From Cryptococcus deneoformans JEC21 (lineage: Eukaryota > Basidiomycota > Tremellomycetes > Tremellales > Cryptococcaceae): a DNA stretch of 63,860 nt. Position numbers and translations under genes: made by a program. The stretch lies in NCBI RefSeq assembly GCF_000091045.1, contig NC_006670.1, positions 1,237,501 through 1,301,360 of the forward strand, given 5' to 3'. The first letter of the stretch is position 1. Each line of letters opens with the position of its first letter. Of the stretch, positions 47,769 through 60,004 are shown piece after piece. Under the pieces are notes generated by a model, which searched no databases, was not told the DNA's origin, and was given only the letters and a program-made list of their open reading frames with translations.

Positions 47769-48726
47769 ACTTCAAAGTTTTTTTGATGGGGTGTATAAGA
47801 TATAGATGTATGAATAGACGTTCAGTTTTTTGGTTGAAGAGGCCGGGGAAACGCAGTATAAGAGGACAAGCTTGAGAGTGTATCACGTCTGGATTTCGAG
47901 CAGAGCGCAAAATGCCTTGAAATACCCGGAATGGAAAATTACCATATATAATGCCTGGAGAGATATGTGAGTTTCACAAGGCTTTATAATGGGCAAGAGA
48001 GGCAGGGGCAGGCATTCGTTGAGGGGAATCGAGGAATGTACGAAAGAGAGATTTGAAGCTGTTACAGTTTATTGAAAGTCGTAATAGCAGCAGCACCATT
48101 TTTGATTCTGTGGACACTAATAATCACCATGGCATAATGACTCTGTGGATGCCGTGTCCGTAGGTAAGTTAGGATATTCACGCTACTTTTGCAAGATATC
48201 CAGACAACTACAAGGAAGTACGGTTGTCCAAGACAGTCTGTAGACATGAACCTTTTGGCTAGATATAATGGTTCAGCACGTCACCCGTATTAGTCAAGGC
48301 AAAAGAAAAGCAAGGCATCGCACGACCCTACAGCCAGGCAACAAGGTGTGGACATACAGATACACCACAATTCCCAGATACCGGGGCAAATATGACTTCG
48401 CAATCAGTCATAGACTCATCATGTTCTTATCCGTGTTTCGCTGAATATTATTCGTTGAGCCCTATTTATTGAGCTGGCGGACTCACCTTCCGTGATAAGA
48501 TAGGGTAATTCCCAGAGAATTTGCTTTCTGCAGGAAATCAAGTCATGCCTGGGTACCTCGAACAAGTGATTTCCAGAAAAGTGGATACATGGGTAAAGTT
48601 CAAAAGATTATGAACATATAGTCGGAAGAAAGTCTGAAAAGATCAAAGATTGATAAACGACCAACCAGTATTCTCATAGCCCAGCTTTTGATTATACGAA
48701 TAAAGAAGCCAAACGTCAATGCGAAT
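47769..48726. other. Convergent 3' intergenic region (1 kb)
   Basis: This lies between the ends of the bL35 gene and the minus-strand type I membrane-protein gene. It is AT-rich with stops in all frames. Nothing was recognised. Confidence 0.45.
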
Positions 48727-49935
48727 TTAAACACCAAGATCCTTCTCCTTGATGAAAGGCGCATCCTCGCCTTCCTCATACTCTGGCAAGTCCTCATCCT
48801 CAAATCGAGTTCCTTTGGGGATGAACTCGTCTCCTTCAAAAAGCTTGATCTCCGATTGCCCCTCGGCCTGCCCCTCCTTCTCATCGACCATTTGTTTATC
48901 CATCTCATTCTTCTCCTCTTCACGCTCCGTCTTGCTCATCTTCCTTCCGCCGAACTTGGATGCAAACCCGGATCGAGGATCAGATATATTGGACAGGCCC
49001 AAACGACGGCAGCAGAGGACAAAGAGCGTCATAATCATGTAGGCGATCGATCCCATGCCGAAGCCAATTACAAGAGCAATGGCGATAGATTCGAGGAACG
49101 TGAGGCTGTCCAGGGATCGGCGTAGTCTACAGGTCGCAAGTCAGTGAGAAATCGTGGCACAAGGAAGAATTTGGAAGATGGGACACACTTTTGGAAGAAA
49201 TGTTTACTCTTACGGCCTTTATGTTTCCCAGATCGAGGGGGCTTCTCGCCTTTCTTTGCTGCACGCCACTCTCCCATCCCTTCTTTCACCTCCCACTTCC
49301 TATGTCCGTTTTTAGCCGGTCGCCACCATTTAATTTCCGGCGTGAGGTCAATACGGTAGACCGTGTTCAGTTCCTCGGATATCATGTGTGGAACAAAGTT
49401 CTCTGATGGAGTAGAGGAAGACGCAGCAGCGCCGCCCAGGAGATAAGGAGTGTAGCCTGGGAAGTAGGACCGAAGAGTGTCAAAAAGACCGTAACGTTGT
49501 TGCTCATTGATCAACTTGGCGTGGTGTTTGTGTTTAAACTTGAGTCTTGATTCGTCCTTCGCGAGCCTTCCCTTTCCCTTATCGCGATGAGTTCTGGGAG
49601 CTGGCGGGAAGGGAGCAGAAGACTGGGAAGCCGAGTTCCACCCCATGTAACCCAAAAAGTTTGAGAGAGCACCATGACAGGGCTTCTTCTCCGCCACCAC
49701 GCCTGAATGCAGCTGATCTAGGGGCAATTTCTCAGCTGAGAGACGAGGAAATTCGGTGCCGTGGTTAATGATGTCAATGTCAAGAGATTCGGTGTCCGGT
49801 TCAGTGGCAACGATGAAACGGAGGGGAGAGGCATTTGCGCTTGCAGCTGTGGCGAACGGGTTAGCTTGTGGCAGTGCTGGTGGCGAGTTGGATGTGCTCA
49901 CCCAGTGCTGCAACAAGAGCAACGGATATCTTCAT
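48727..49935 (-). CDS. Type I membrane protein with signal peptide, unknown function
   Basis: Exon 1 (from 49935) and exon 2 splice to give a clear signal peptide (MKISVALVAALAASANA) and the start of the luminal domain (SPLRFIVATEPDTE). The luminal part of about 260 aa has a proline/basic stretch (PPAPRTHRDKGKGRLAKDE) and tryptophan motifs (EIKWWRPAKNGHRKWEV). One membrane span (SIAIALVIGFGMGSIAYMIM) is followed by an acidic cytoplasmic tail (ENLFEGDE-type; ends PFIKEKDLGV). An intron near 49190-49125 precedes the span. The topology suggests an ER/Golgi or cell-surface protein. No family was recognised. Confidence 0.7.
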
Positions 49936-50196
49936 ATGTGCGTTCTGGGCGATTTGGCGGAGTAGGGGGGAAAAGGTTGGGGGGGGAAGAGTTTATAGTG
50001 TGAATATGACTGCGGGATTTTTGTCAAGCAAGTTGGATGTTGTCCAGATAAAGTTGCTGCGGCCGTGCTTCTGATGACGTTGCCGCTTCTGGAAATCACA
50101 AGGCGGACATCGCCGACACCGTCCACTCGTAATCTCTGCTTGATCAGTATTCCATCTCCTCTTATTTAGATCTGCATCTATAAAACATCCAGCACC

Positions 50197-51823
50197 ATGT
50201 CCGTAATGCTAGAGACGTCCCTCGGCGATCTAATTATAGATCTAGAGGTAGACAAGTGTCCACGCACTTGTGAAAACTTCATCAAGCTCTGCAAGCTAAA
50301 GTACTACGCTCTCAACGCCTTCTTCAATGGCAAGTTTTCCGCTTTCCTTTCCATTATATTCACTGATCTCATCGGGTGCAGTCTCAAAAAACTTCATCGC
50401 ACAATCTGGAGACCCAACAGCTACCGGCACAGGTGGTGAATCACTCGCCTCTTATGTCTACTCTCAGTCCCCTTCTGGTCCCCGTCCGCCGCGATACTTC
50501 ACCCCCGAAATCCTCAACTCTCTCAAACATACTCACAAAGGCACTCTCTCCATGGCCGTCGCACCTATAAACCCTCCCGGGTGTGGTTCTCAATTCTTCA
50601 TCACTCTTGCCGACAATATCGACTATCTTGACGGTAAACATGCCGTCTTTGGGCATGTCATCGAAGGACTTGATACGTTGGACAAGATCAACGATGCTTT
50701 CACCGATAAGGAAGGCAGACCCCTCCAGAATATCCGTATACGTCATGTCGAAATCCTTGAAGATCCCTTCCCCGATCCTGACAACTTTATGCCTATTCCT
50801 CAATCTCCTATTCGTCCCCCGGACGACCTTTCCAAAGTCCGTATTGCTGATACGGAAGATCCCAACGCTGTCATTCCCGAGGAAGAAGCCGAGGAATTGC
50901 GTCGTCGTACCGAAGCTGCATCCTCGGCGCTTACTTTGGAGATGATTGGTGACTTGCCCTTTGCGGCTGTAAGACCTCCGGAAAACATCTTATTCGTTTG
51001 CAAACTCAACCCAGTCACGCAGGATGAGGATCTTGAGCTGATCTTTTCGAGGTTTGGCAAGATTTTGAGCTGTGAAGTCGTTAGAGATAAAAAGTCAGGG
51101 GATAGTTTGCAGTATGCGTTTATCGAGTTTGATGAGCGTGAAGCGGCTGAACAGGTACGGTTTGCCCCTTCCCATTTTTTACTTTTAATTAAATCACTAA
51201 TCTACTATGTTTAGGCATACTTCAAAATGCAAAACGTCCTCGTGGACGATCGCCGAATATGGGTCGACTTCTCACAGTCCGTAGCAAAGATGAACAGGAG
51301 CATGCTCTCGTCGTCCAACCCTACGGGGCGTGGTGGACGTGGCGGTCGAGGTGGTAGGGGTGGGAACTATAGCGGCCGACGGGATGGTGATAGGGATAGG
51401 GACCGAGACTCTGGATGGTCGAGTCGCCGCGACGCGCCGGATAGCCGCAGACCGCCTCCTCCCCCAGTGCCCATGTCTTCGTCAAGAGACGTAGGAGGCA
51501 CAGAGGGTTATGGTCTAGTATTCGACGACCGATCGGCACCTTCTTCCAGGGGGTCAAAGAGGGATAGGGAGAGGTCGCCAAAAAGGGAAAGAGATCGGGA
51601 GAGGGAGAGGGACAGGTCGCCACGAAGGGATAGAGATAGGGAGAGGGACAGGTCGCCACGAAGGGATAGAGATAGGGAGAGGGATGATCATGATCGTCGT
51701 GATAGAGACAGAAACGGAAGAGATAGGGAAAGGAACGGGGATAGAGAACGATATCGTGAGAGAAGTCGGGAACGCGAAAATGAGAGGTATAGGGAAAGAG
51801 ATGATAGGGATCGTCGTCGATAG
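50197..51823 (+). CDS. PPIL4-type cyclophilin with RRM (peptidyl-prolyl isomerase-like 4)
   Basis: This is a nuclear prolyl isomerase with an RNA-binding domain, thought to act with spliceosomal or transcription complexes. Exons 50197-50329, 50382-51154 and 51215-51823 give about 504 aa. The first intron has a GC donor (GCAAGT), and only this splice restores [16 protein letters not shown] of the cyclophilin core. Cyclophilin motifs: [43 protein letters not shown]. The RRM has ILFVCKLNP (RNP2) and SLQYAFIEF (RNP1). The C-terminal tail is RGG-like, then RD/RE-rich repeats ([16 protein letters not shown]), as in splicing proteins. Confidence 0.93.
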
Positions 51824-52259
51824 ATTACTGGTCCTCGTCACTTTACTGCCATATGAAGAAGAAATGGAAAGGCCCAGAAAAAGGCAGGAAAAAGCGTTCT
51901 CTAGCATGGCCCGTAATACATTTTTCGGTAGCAGTAAGTCAAAAGCGGATACAAGGCAGCTGAGACGGCCATTCGTCCAGACAAAGGTTTATTGAGTCCT
52001 TGAATAAGGGGCTGGGACCCATCATGCGAGGCTGCACGCAGGTCCCAATGAATGGAGATAATGAACAAAGCTTACGTAATTTCCAGGCACTTACAGGCAC
52101 TTCGGATTCGGAAAAACTATCCGCTCCGTCAATCCATCTCACTCAACCGATCGTCCTATGTACTGGAACAGACCTGGTTGATATTACGACACGAGCCTTG
52201 GACCGATCACCGCTGGGAAGATCCAGATACATATATAGAGTATCTTAAAAAGCGTGGTC
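51824..52259. other. Intergenic region
   Basis: It holds the 3' end of the PPIL4 gene and the promoter of the Zn2Cys6 factor gene. No further signal was identified. Confidence 0.4.
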
Positions 52260-54678
52260 ATGCCCGACTCTCCGGAAAGCTCCCAGCAATCTGAGACTGG
52301 TCCCACCGGTCGCCGCAATCGTAACAGCGAACGGATCACTAGAGCCTGCGGCTTTTGCAAGGCAAGAAAGATCCGGTGTACAGGTGAGTATATGATGAAA
52401 CTGCCATATCTAGGAGATACCCGCCTCTCTTCGTTGGGACGCATTAATTAATCAACCGCTCAATAGGGGAGCTGCCCAAATGTCAAAATTGCCAGAGACT
52501 CGGCAAGGCTTGCGTCTACCGCACTGAAATGGACAAAAGAGCCACGTAAGTCAGAGACTTATTACATGCAACATCTTCATGCTAAGCCTAGGCCTGATTT
52601 AAGAGATCGTACGGCTCAGCTCAAGATTGACGAGTTACAATCACGAGTGCAAGAGCTCGAATCAATTTTGGCGGCTCAGCGAAACGATATCCATACCAGC
52701 TCTCTTGCGTCGTCACGTAACCATCTTTCACCTAATTATCTTCCGTCTAGGGGACCCCTTGAAGGAATCGATGGAATGGACCCTTTTGAGACGGGAAGAT
52801 TAGTCCTCTCATCTACAGGCAATCTGCATCTTCATCCCTCAGCAACGTTCTACTGTCCTGCTCATGTTATACCAGAATGGAGACAAGCTCTAGATACCCT
52901 CAGCAATACACGCTCAGTGGCCTTGCCTGCTTACCTTGCCCCCTATCTCCCTTTACACACTACACAAGCTCACCATCGGAAACTGATTGATCTGGCATTT
53001 GATTGTATGCTGTGTTTTGGCCCGAATCCTCTCAAGGATAAATTTATCGATTCCATGGATTTTGACCCAGATCGTCGGGGATTATACTTCTCGCCAATCC
53101 TTCATTTGACAATCCTGGGGATTGGCTGGAGATATTGCACCGACCCAGAGATGTTAGCGATGTATTATGCCAAGTCCCCAATAGAAAACAGGGGTTCAGA
53201 GTATGTTGATAAAGCCAGAGATATGGTGATGCAAGAGGCCGATACCGGACAATTGAGTAATATGCTGGCTCTGATGGTGATGGCTCTATTCTACGTGGGA
53301 CAGTCCAAGGAGTGAGTGATTTTCTAACCATCCTGATTGTCGATGATCAAGACTAAGTTGATCTAAAGTACGATGGCGGGCTCATGCTTCAGTGAGTGAG
53401 GCAACCATCGACGAAGCTAATAATGTAGTGATGTGTCAATATCAATGCTTAAATTGTAAGTTTCAACAATGAGACCCGCTATTCACGTAGGTCTATTAGT
53501 TAGAGTACACAAACGATGCGACGCACAATTATATGAATTAGGATTGGCCCCTGGCTCGGAGCTTGACACCGCCCGACGAGATGTCTGGAACTTTTGTTTG
53601 AACATCAGTAAGGCGTGCTTTCGTCCGGACTGAATGGTCTTGATATCTGACTGATTATTTGTTACTCTTTATGCTAGGCGCTTGGTGGGCTACATTCTAT
53701 GCTGAACCCGTACTACCTATGGCCCAAAATGCAGACCAGAGACCGACAGATCTTCGTAATTCCGATAATGCAGACCTTCGTCTTTTATCCCTCATGGCTT
53801 TACATCATTCCAGATTATCACATTATGGTCTTGAATCACTTATCACAAACCATTTGAGGAGGATGCCGATCGAAGTAAGGGTCAAACATGTCAGAGAGTT
53901 GGGCGACTTATTGTTTCAGTGGTCCGTTGCATGTCAGGATGAACCTCCGAGAATTACCCGGCTGATGTACTTTTGCAATAGGCGGGACGACCTTCCCTCC
54001 GAAATTACTTGGCCACCACCTTCCGATTCCCCCATCATGCACCCAAGCAACCTTATCACCCACGGCATGTACGCCACATACCTCATCATCCTTTATCGAC
54101 CTTACATTATCGAAATTGGCGGAGGACCAAGCTTGATATCGGAGGCCCTGAGAAAATGTTTGCAATATACCAAAGATATTATCGATATGGCTCGATATCT
54201 AGTCAAGCATCATGGGGTAATGCGTGCACCTTTATCTTGGCAACAGTGAGCTCTTGCACTTTTCAAAACACGGTCGCCGACGTAGAAAATTGATGTACCT
54301 TATATCAGCATCTTGTATGTCGGCGGCACCATGCTCATCCTTCAAATAGCTGGTCTTCCAAATGTCACAGTGGAAGAAAGAACATGGGCTTTGGAATCCC
54401 TCTCATTCATTCAAGACGCCCTGCAGGAATTTTCTTATATCTGGCCGGCTGCTCGATTGACCGCTCAGTCGCTGAAAACTTTGCAAGAGGAATGTTCGCC
54501 TACAGCTGACAATACGCTAAATGTGATAGGAGGAGAGCAGTTACAATACGCGGCCGCCGGAATCGACTTGGGTTCGGAGGAGCAAGTGCAGCAAATCCCT
54601 CCCGTTGCCCAATTTTCACAATCCGACTCAACAGGTGGTGAGATGATTGACTTGATGGCCGGATTGGATTATCCGTGA
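52260..54678 (+). CDS. Zn2Cys6 fungal-specific transcription factor
   Basis: Exon 1 (52260-52383) and exon 2 (52467-52545) together encode the DNA-binding zinc cluster CGFCKARKIRC-TGELPKCQNCQRLGKAC (CX2CX6CX6CX2CX6C). Exon 3 from 52592 has a short coiled coil (IDELQSRVQELESILAAQ) and the start of the fungal transcription-factor middle homology region (LHLTILGIGWRYCTDPEML). Later exons carry LYELGLAPGSELDTARRDVW, WWATFYAEPVLPMAQN and LSHYGLESLITNHL, typical of this regulator domain. Boundaries at 53310-53560 are uncertain because two very short exons are needed. It ends at 54678. The target genes are unknown. Confidence 0.88.
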
Positions 54679-54927
54679 TATTGTTGCATTGCTGCCATAT
54701 CTCAAAGCTGGGAGTATCATGCACACATGACCGTTGCTCCTCTTTATAGCACTGAATACTGGCACGCTCTCTTGAAGAGAGAATCGTTAAATCATTAATA
54801 AAGAAGCATGTATCACGTCTCTACGCCAGATTACCAAATACATTATTAAATGTCATTGTTACATTATTTACCAGCTACTGATAAGTCAGCCCTGTATAGA
54901 ACGCTGACCAAATAGTGAAACATACCT

Positions 54928-57058
54928 TTACATTCTCGGTGTCTCCGTAATCCATTTTGGCCCCCTTTTCCCAATTTTCTTCTCCTTCTTCGACGAACCT
55001 TTTGAACTCGGGGAAGGCGTCACAATACCCATACTCGCATACATATGCATCTTAGCTGTATCCAGGCTGCTACCCAGGGGTATAAGCCCTTGCGACAACT
55101 TTGTTTTCTTAGATGATGCCGGGGAGGCGGCAGACGTTGTACCAGCAGGGGATTTGATAGATGGGGATAATCTGGGGATCGGGATTTCCGTGAGGCGTCT
55201 CTTCTTTTTGCTAGTAGAGGATGTGGGTGTCTTCTGATTTGGAGCTGGGGTCGATATGGAGGCTGCGGGAGAAACAGGGATAGGTGCGGGTGCTGGCGCC
55301 GGTGCTGATGCAGGGATAGTCGCAGGAGCAACAGCAGGGCCGCTAGTTTCAGCTTGAAGCGCTTCACCTTTTCTTTTTCTTCCTTTTCCATGCTCCTTCT
55401 CTTTTCCCTTCTCTTTAGCTTCGTTCTTCTCCCTCGTTTCGCTCTTCTCCCTCTCCTGCTTCTCTTTCTCCTTCCTGTCCTTCTTCTGCTTTTCTTCCTT
55501 CTTTTCTTTCGTCTTCTTCTTATCCTTCCTTCTCAGCTCGGAGAAAATTGGGAGCTCAGTGGGATCATCAGGTACAGGAGTTAGAGCGAGGTCAGAAGGT
55601 GCCTTGTGAGGCGGAGCAGGCACTTTACCCTTCTTGTCTTTCTTGTCCTTCTTTCCTGCAGCAGGGGCCGTTGGGAAAGCTGGAGAAGCAAGCATGTCTA
55701 TCTCCTCCATCGTGTCCTCGCCCTCCTCGTGCAAATCTACATTCTCGTTTGCGACACTCATCCTTCTCTTCTTTCCCAAACTCTCGGATGGTCGCAATAA
55801 AACTTTATGTCTCAAAGGAGTCTCAACCATGGATTCTCTCCTTCGTTTTCGAATCTCAGATGCGGATGGAGCAGATAGAGAGGCGGCAAAAGGACCTGAA
55901 CCGTTGGAAAGACGGGTGTATAGGTGTCGAAGAACGTCTTCTTCAGAAACAGGCGTACTTGGCGCTCGAGAGAAGCTTGGGGGTGGCGTTGTTGATTTCG
56001 GGGATGCATGCGAGCCAGGAACGGACGCTGTAATGACGGTTTTTGACGGCGTAGAGCTTGAAGCGAAAGCATTGGATGTGCCGGGATCGGTAATAGCGAC
56101 AGGAATACGAGGAGTGACAGGGTTGTCTTTGCCCTTCGACTTCCGGGTTTTAGCCTTGGCGGGCTCTTTGTCATTTTCTGTCACTTCCTCAGCAGGCTCC
56201 GTCTCCTTTGCTATAGCAGCCACATCCTTCTCCTTACCCTTTGACTTTCGAGGCTTGGCCTTGGCAGGGGTTTGTTCTTTCGTTCCCTCCTTGTCCGCTC
56301 CCTTCGACGTCCCTTTATGTAATACTTCTAGCACTGCCGCAGCCTGGTCTTGCTTCTTCCTTCTGGCTGACTTCTTGTCCCCCTTTGACGCAATTGCCGA
56401 AAACATTGCGTCTGTGCTTCGCGGTTGAGGTTGCGCTTGGTGGGCGGGAGTCTGCACGGCCTCTATTTGACCAGATGTCGCATTTTTGGGCAAGCTCTTG
56501 CTTTGCTTTTGTTTCTTTTTATCATCTGGTGCCGGTAGGTTTTGCTCCAGATCCTCAGTAATGGAGATACTGGCGTTCAGACTCCTCTTCTTCCCCCTTT
56601 TCGATTGTCTCTCCTTGTCCTTCGGCTCAACTACGGCAATCACAGCTTCCTCCACAGGTTTAACGCCTGGTTCTACTGCTTGCGTCATATTTTGATTGCC
56701 CCTTTTTCCCTTTGGCTTCTTTTCCTTCTTCCTTACATTGTTATCTATCACGTTTTGGGGGGATTTCATGTTGACGTCGTCACCAACATCTTGACGCGAC
56801 GCAACCTTGGGGACAGATGTCAAGGACGAGGATCCCGGCTGCAGGAGGCCGCAAACTACTGAGGAGTAGTACGTGAGCACATCGATTTCCGTCAGTTGCG
56901 GCATGATATAAAATACCTCCCGAGCTGGCGAGGAAGACCGGGGAGGGAAATGTGAACGAATTGATGGTTGACGGGTAAGATGGGAATGAGAAAGCCAGCG
57001 ACTTTGCACTCAGCATTTCAAACGCGTCTATATCAGGCACGAGTTTCATGTTTTCCAT
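54928..57058 (-). CDS. Lysine/glutamate-rich low-complexity protein, unknown
   Basis: The main exon (about 56940-54928) encodes long basic-acidic repeats: KKEKKPKGKRGNQNMTQAV, repeats of the type AKAKPRKSKGKEKD and AKAKTRKSKGKDN, and a run KEEKQKKDRKEKEKQERE, with alanine/proline-rich stretches. A small first exon from 57058 (MENMKLVPDIDAFEML) splices with donor GTGCAA to REVFYIMPQLTEIDVLTYY. That start is plausible but the donor is weak; otherwise translation starts at 56904. The composition suggests a nuclear or nucleolar disordered protein. No domain was recognised. Confidence 0.6.
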
Positions 57059-57242
57059 TCTTCGTGCAAGGAGGTTTACCTGTGTACATATCATATATTC
57101 TCTGATATACTGTATGGTTACAAGAGGCCAAACATGCAGCGAAGAAAAGCCAGCAGTATATCTGGTCATACTAGAATATCTTATGCATGACCTCATTTTC
57201 CTACGAACAGATGTCCCAACAAGCAACAAGAAGGGACAATAG

Positions 57243-59320
57243 CAATGCCAGCCGCCTCAGATGCGCACGCGCGCGCGATTAACGTTCGTTCGACGATAGT
57301 ACGATTGGCACGTTCAGCAACTCCATTTTGTTGTGAACTATAGAGAACAGTCGTCTCGTGGCGAATCCCACGCATGGCCAGGTACTCAGAAAACGCAGCA
57401 TTGACAAATTCTCCATCATTGTCAGGTCGCAGAGTGCGAAGTTGACGTTGAGAGCTGCGTTCGACACGCGGCAGGCAGCCAGCGCATGAAGCAGGAGAAT
57501 GCATCGCTCTTGTGTCTAACGAAATACACCCAGGTATATCGAGACCAGTCATCCATTAACACCAGCATATATCGAGCCTGGCCCTCACTCTGGACACCCA
57601 TTACAAATATCTGTGTGCACAAGAGCAAGAGGAGAGTCAGCACGGGAATCGCTGGATGGGAAGGGAGGAGGGGTGATTTTCCCTTGCACGCACCCTTGGC
57701 AGACAAGAGGCGATGGCCCAGCGACAAGACGACCACCGACACTGAGGTCGGACAGCAGGCGACGAAGAGAGGGCAACGAGAGTGACGGAGTTAGTCTAGC
57801 TGCTCGTTTAGATATCTCTTTTGTAGCTTTCTGGTCTTTCCGCATCACTATATTGTACACTGCTCTCTGAGATTGTTTGTACGAAGGTGCTGAATGAATA
57901 CCAGTTCAACAGAGAGATGGGAGAGGCGTCGGTGCCAGATGTCAAGCGGGGCACTCACGACGCTTACCCGGACGAAAGCGGGAGGCGAGGTTGGGTCAAT
58001 GACGGCCGGAAGAGAAATCAATTGACTGGAGGGAGGACAAGGCGGACGGCACACACCGAGAACCCAACTGTTGTTGCCCAAGCGCGCGCGCAGAACAGAT
58101 TCGCCATGATAGAGAAAGTCACTGTGGCCATCCGCCATGGAGACTCGAACACCAGCGGTCATGATCCCGGTCGTCGACAGTAAATTAAAGCGCAAGCCAG
58201 GAGCCAACAGGACATGACTCAGTTGAATCTGTGCGCCACGGTGGTTGAGGAAAACAGCTGTGCCCGCTTCATTGGCAGTCAATGAACCGCCATTGGCCAT
58301 GCGGTGAAGGTCTTGTAGCCAGGATCGGTCACCGGTCATGCTTTCAAATGCACCGTTGTCCAGAATCCACTCAAGAGGCACATTGAGAGAGCAGTGGGTG
58401 CTGGATAAAGAGGGGCCGACCGGTTGTAGTAAGACGATTGAAGATGGTGACGAGAGCCTTGGGAGACGCGACAGCGATCTGACCATGACCAACGGACGAT
58501 TCAGCAGCGGAAATGGAGGAGACAGATGCAGTGGGCTTGCGATGTCGGCGCTGACCACTAGTTTTCTTGTTTTCCTGAGGGCAATCAGTCGCCCAGTGAT
58601 TGGGAGCACGGCAAATATGGCAAGGATAGCGAACAGACGGACCCTGAGCAGGGAGGGCTTGAGTAGAACCACCCCGCTTTTGAGCGGTATAAAAGTTGAG
58701 GATAGCAGCGCGCAAGACGTCAGATTTGAGGTTGGAGTCAGACAGATTGGAGGTACCAGATAGCACAGAGGTGACGAAAGTGTCAAACCGGGAAGGAAGG
58801 CTGCGAAGGTAGAGTGCACAGAGTACTTTGTCGACAGTGAGTTCCATTGCTGTGAGATCGCGAGCCAGAGAGCCCATGGTCCCAAGCCACGTGGCAATAT
58901 CGGTGTCCGCAGTGCATACTGTGTCAACAAGGGCGCATACTTTAGAGTATAGCTGTTCAGGACCAACTCGCCAAAGTCACGGACCAAAGCGGCATATGGG
59001 TAGCAGCAGTGGTGTAATGACTATAATTGCGTGGGACGGAGGAGGGAAATGACGAGGGTCTCCTCTCTAATGCTTTCCCGGATGAGTTGATCAATATCCA
59101 CATCAAAGGTACCTGGGGCGGTTTCGGTAGACTTGCTAGAGCCTAGGGAGTCCATGGGACATTCAACGGTAGACTGGGGCGAAGGCAAATCTATGTAGTA
59201 ACGAACTCGGGCATAGGTCAACGCGGACATGATGCTGTCGTTCCATGTAGGGAAATCTTCGCGAGTGGACAGCTTCAGCCCTCCGTCACGAAGGAGACGA
59301 TCGGAGATAAATCTGGCCAC
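57243..59320 (-). mobile_element. Truncated Ty1/copia retrotransposon remnant
   Basis: Fragments in several frames follow the copia order. A gag-like start at 59320 (REDFPTWNDSIMSALTYARV) is followed by a CCHC zinc knuckle (CHICRAPNHWATDCP) in another frame near 58620. A protease-like LEWILDNGAFESMTGD is followed by WHRRLSHLS (pre-integrase) at 58380-57940. The integrase core has YMLVLMDDWSRYTWVYFV, RPDNDGEFVNAAFSEYLAM and SSQQNGVAERANR near 57300-57560. The coding sequence stops inside the integrase at about 57240; reverse transcriptase and RNase H are absent. The protease has Asn where the active-site motif normally has Ser or Thr (DNG). Frame breaks and truncation show it is inactive. Confidence 0.85.
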
Positions 59321-60004
59321 GGTAACATAGTAAGGACGACTATGGTAGATGTTGATGAGTCCTTGGGGTCCTGGGTGAAAGGGTGAAGTTTGGTGGGCAG
59401 ATGTGTGGTGGGAAAATTCGATAGATGGCTGGGTGGTGGTTTGGTTGGTTGGTTGGTTGTATTTTAGACACTAATCAGACAATGATGTGGGAACTGCTTA
59501 GGGAGATGCTCAACCTAGCAGCCATGAGGTCTCATAATCTTTTGAAGGGTGTCTATGAATGCATAAAGAAAGAAAGAAACAATTATAGAATCTAAAAGAA
59601 AATCTATTACGCAACTCCCACGCCACAAACGATCTCTCTCGGAATTCGTATCCGATCCCAGGCTCCCATCTTCTCGCTCATCCAACATTTTTGGGTCTCG
59701 ATCCTCGCCCATTTTACCGATCTCTATTGGCGACGGAAAAGGCATCCGTCTCATACTTTTCAGATAGCCTCGGCCTATTTATGGCTACAGTCTAAACAAC
59801 TCAGACGAAAAAACGATGCGTCCTCTAATAATTAATTTCTTTCGTGTCCGTTCCTGTCTCCTGTCGAGCCGGCACCCTAGCTCTCATATCAGATCATGAC
59901 AAGATGTTAATGTGAAGCCGACGGAAGGCATATAATGCTCTGAGAAACCTTGACTAATATTCCAACTTTGCAGAAACAAAGCCTGACTAGGACTTACAGC
60001 AAAT
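59321..60004. other. Possible copia leader/LTR remnant and spacer
   Basis: This region lies just upstream of the copia gag start on its strand. It contains a GGTT-type microsatellite (about 59437-59460) and a TATA-like stretch near 59775. No second LTR copy is present in the window, so LTR ends cannot be defined. Confidence 0.3.

Noticed and set aside
55354..56428. Plus-strand frames opposite the lysine-rich gene
   Set aside because: They are rich in Leu/Phe/Ser because they complement lysine and glutamate codons.
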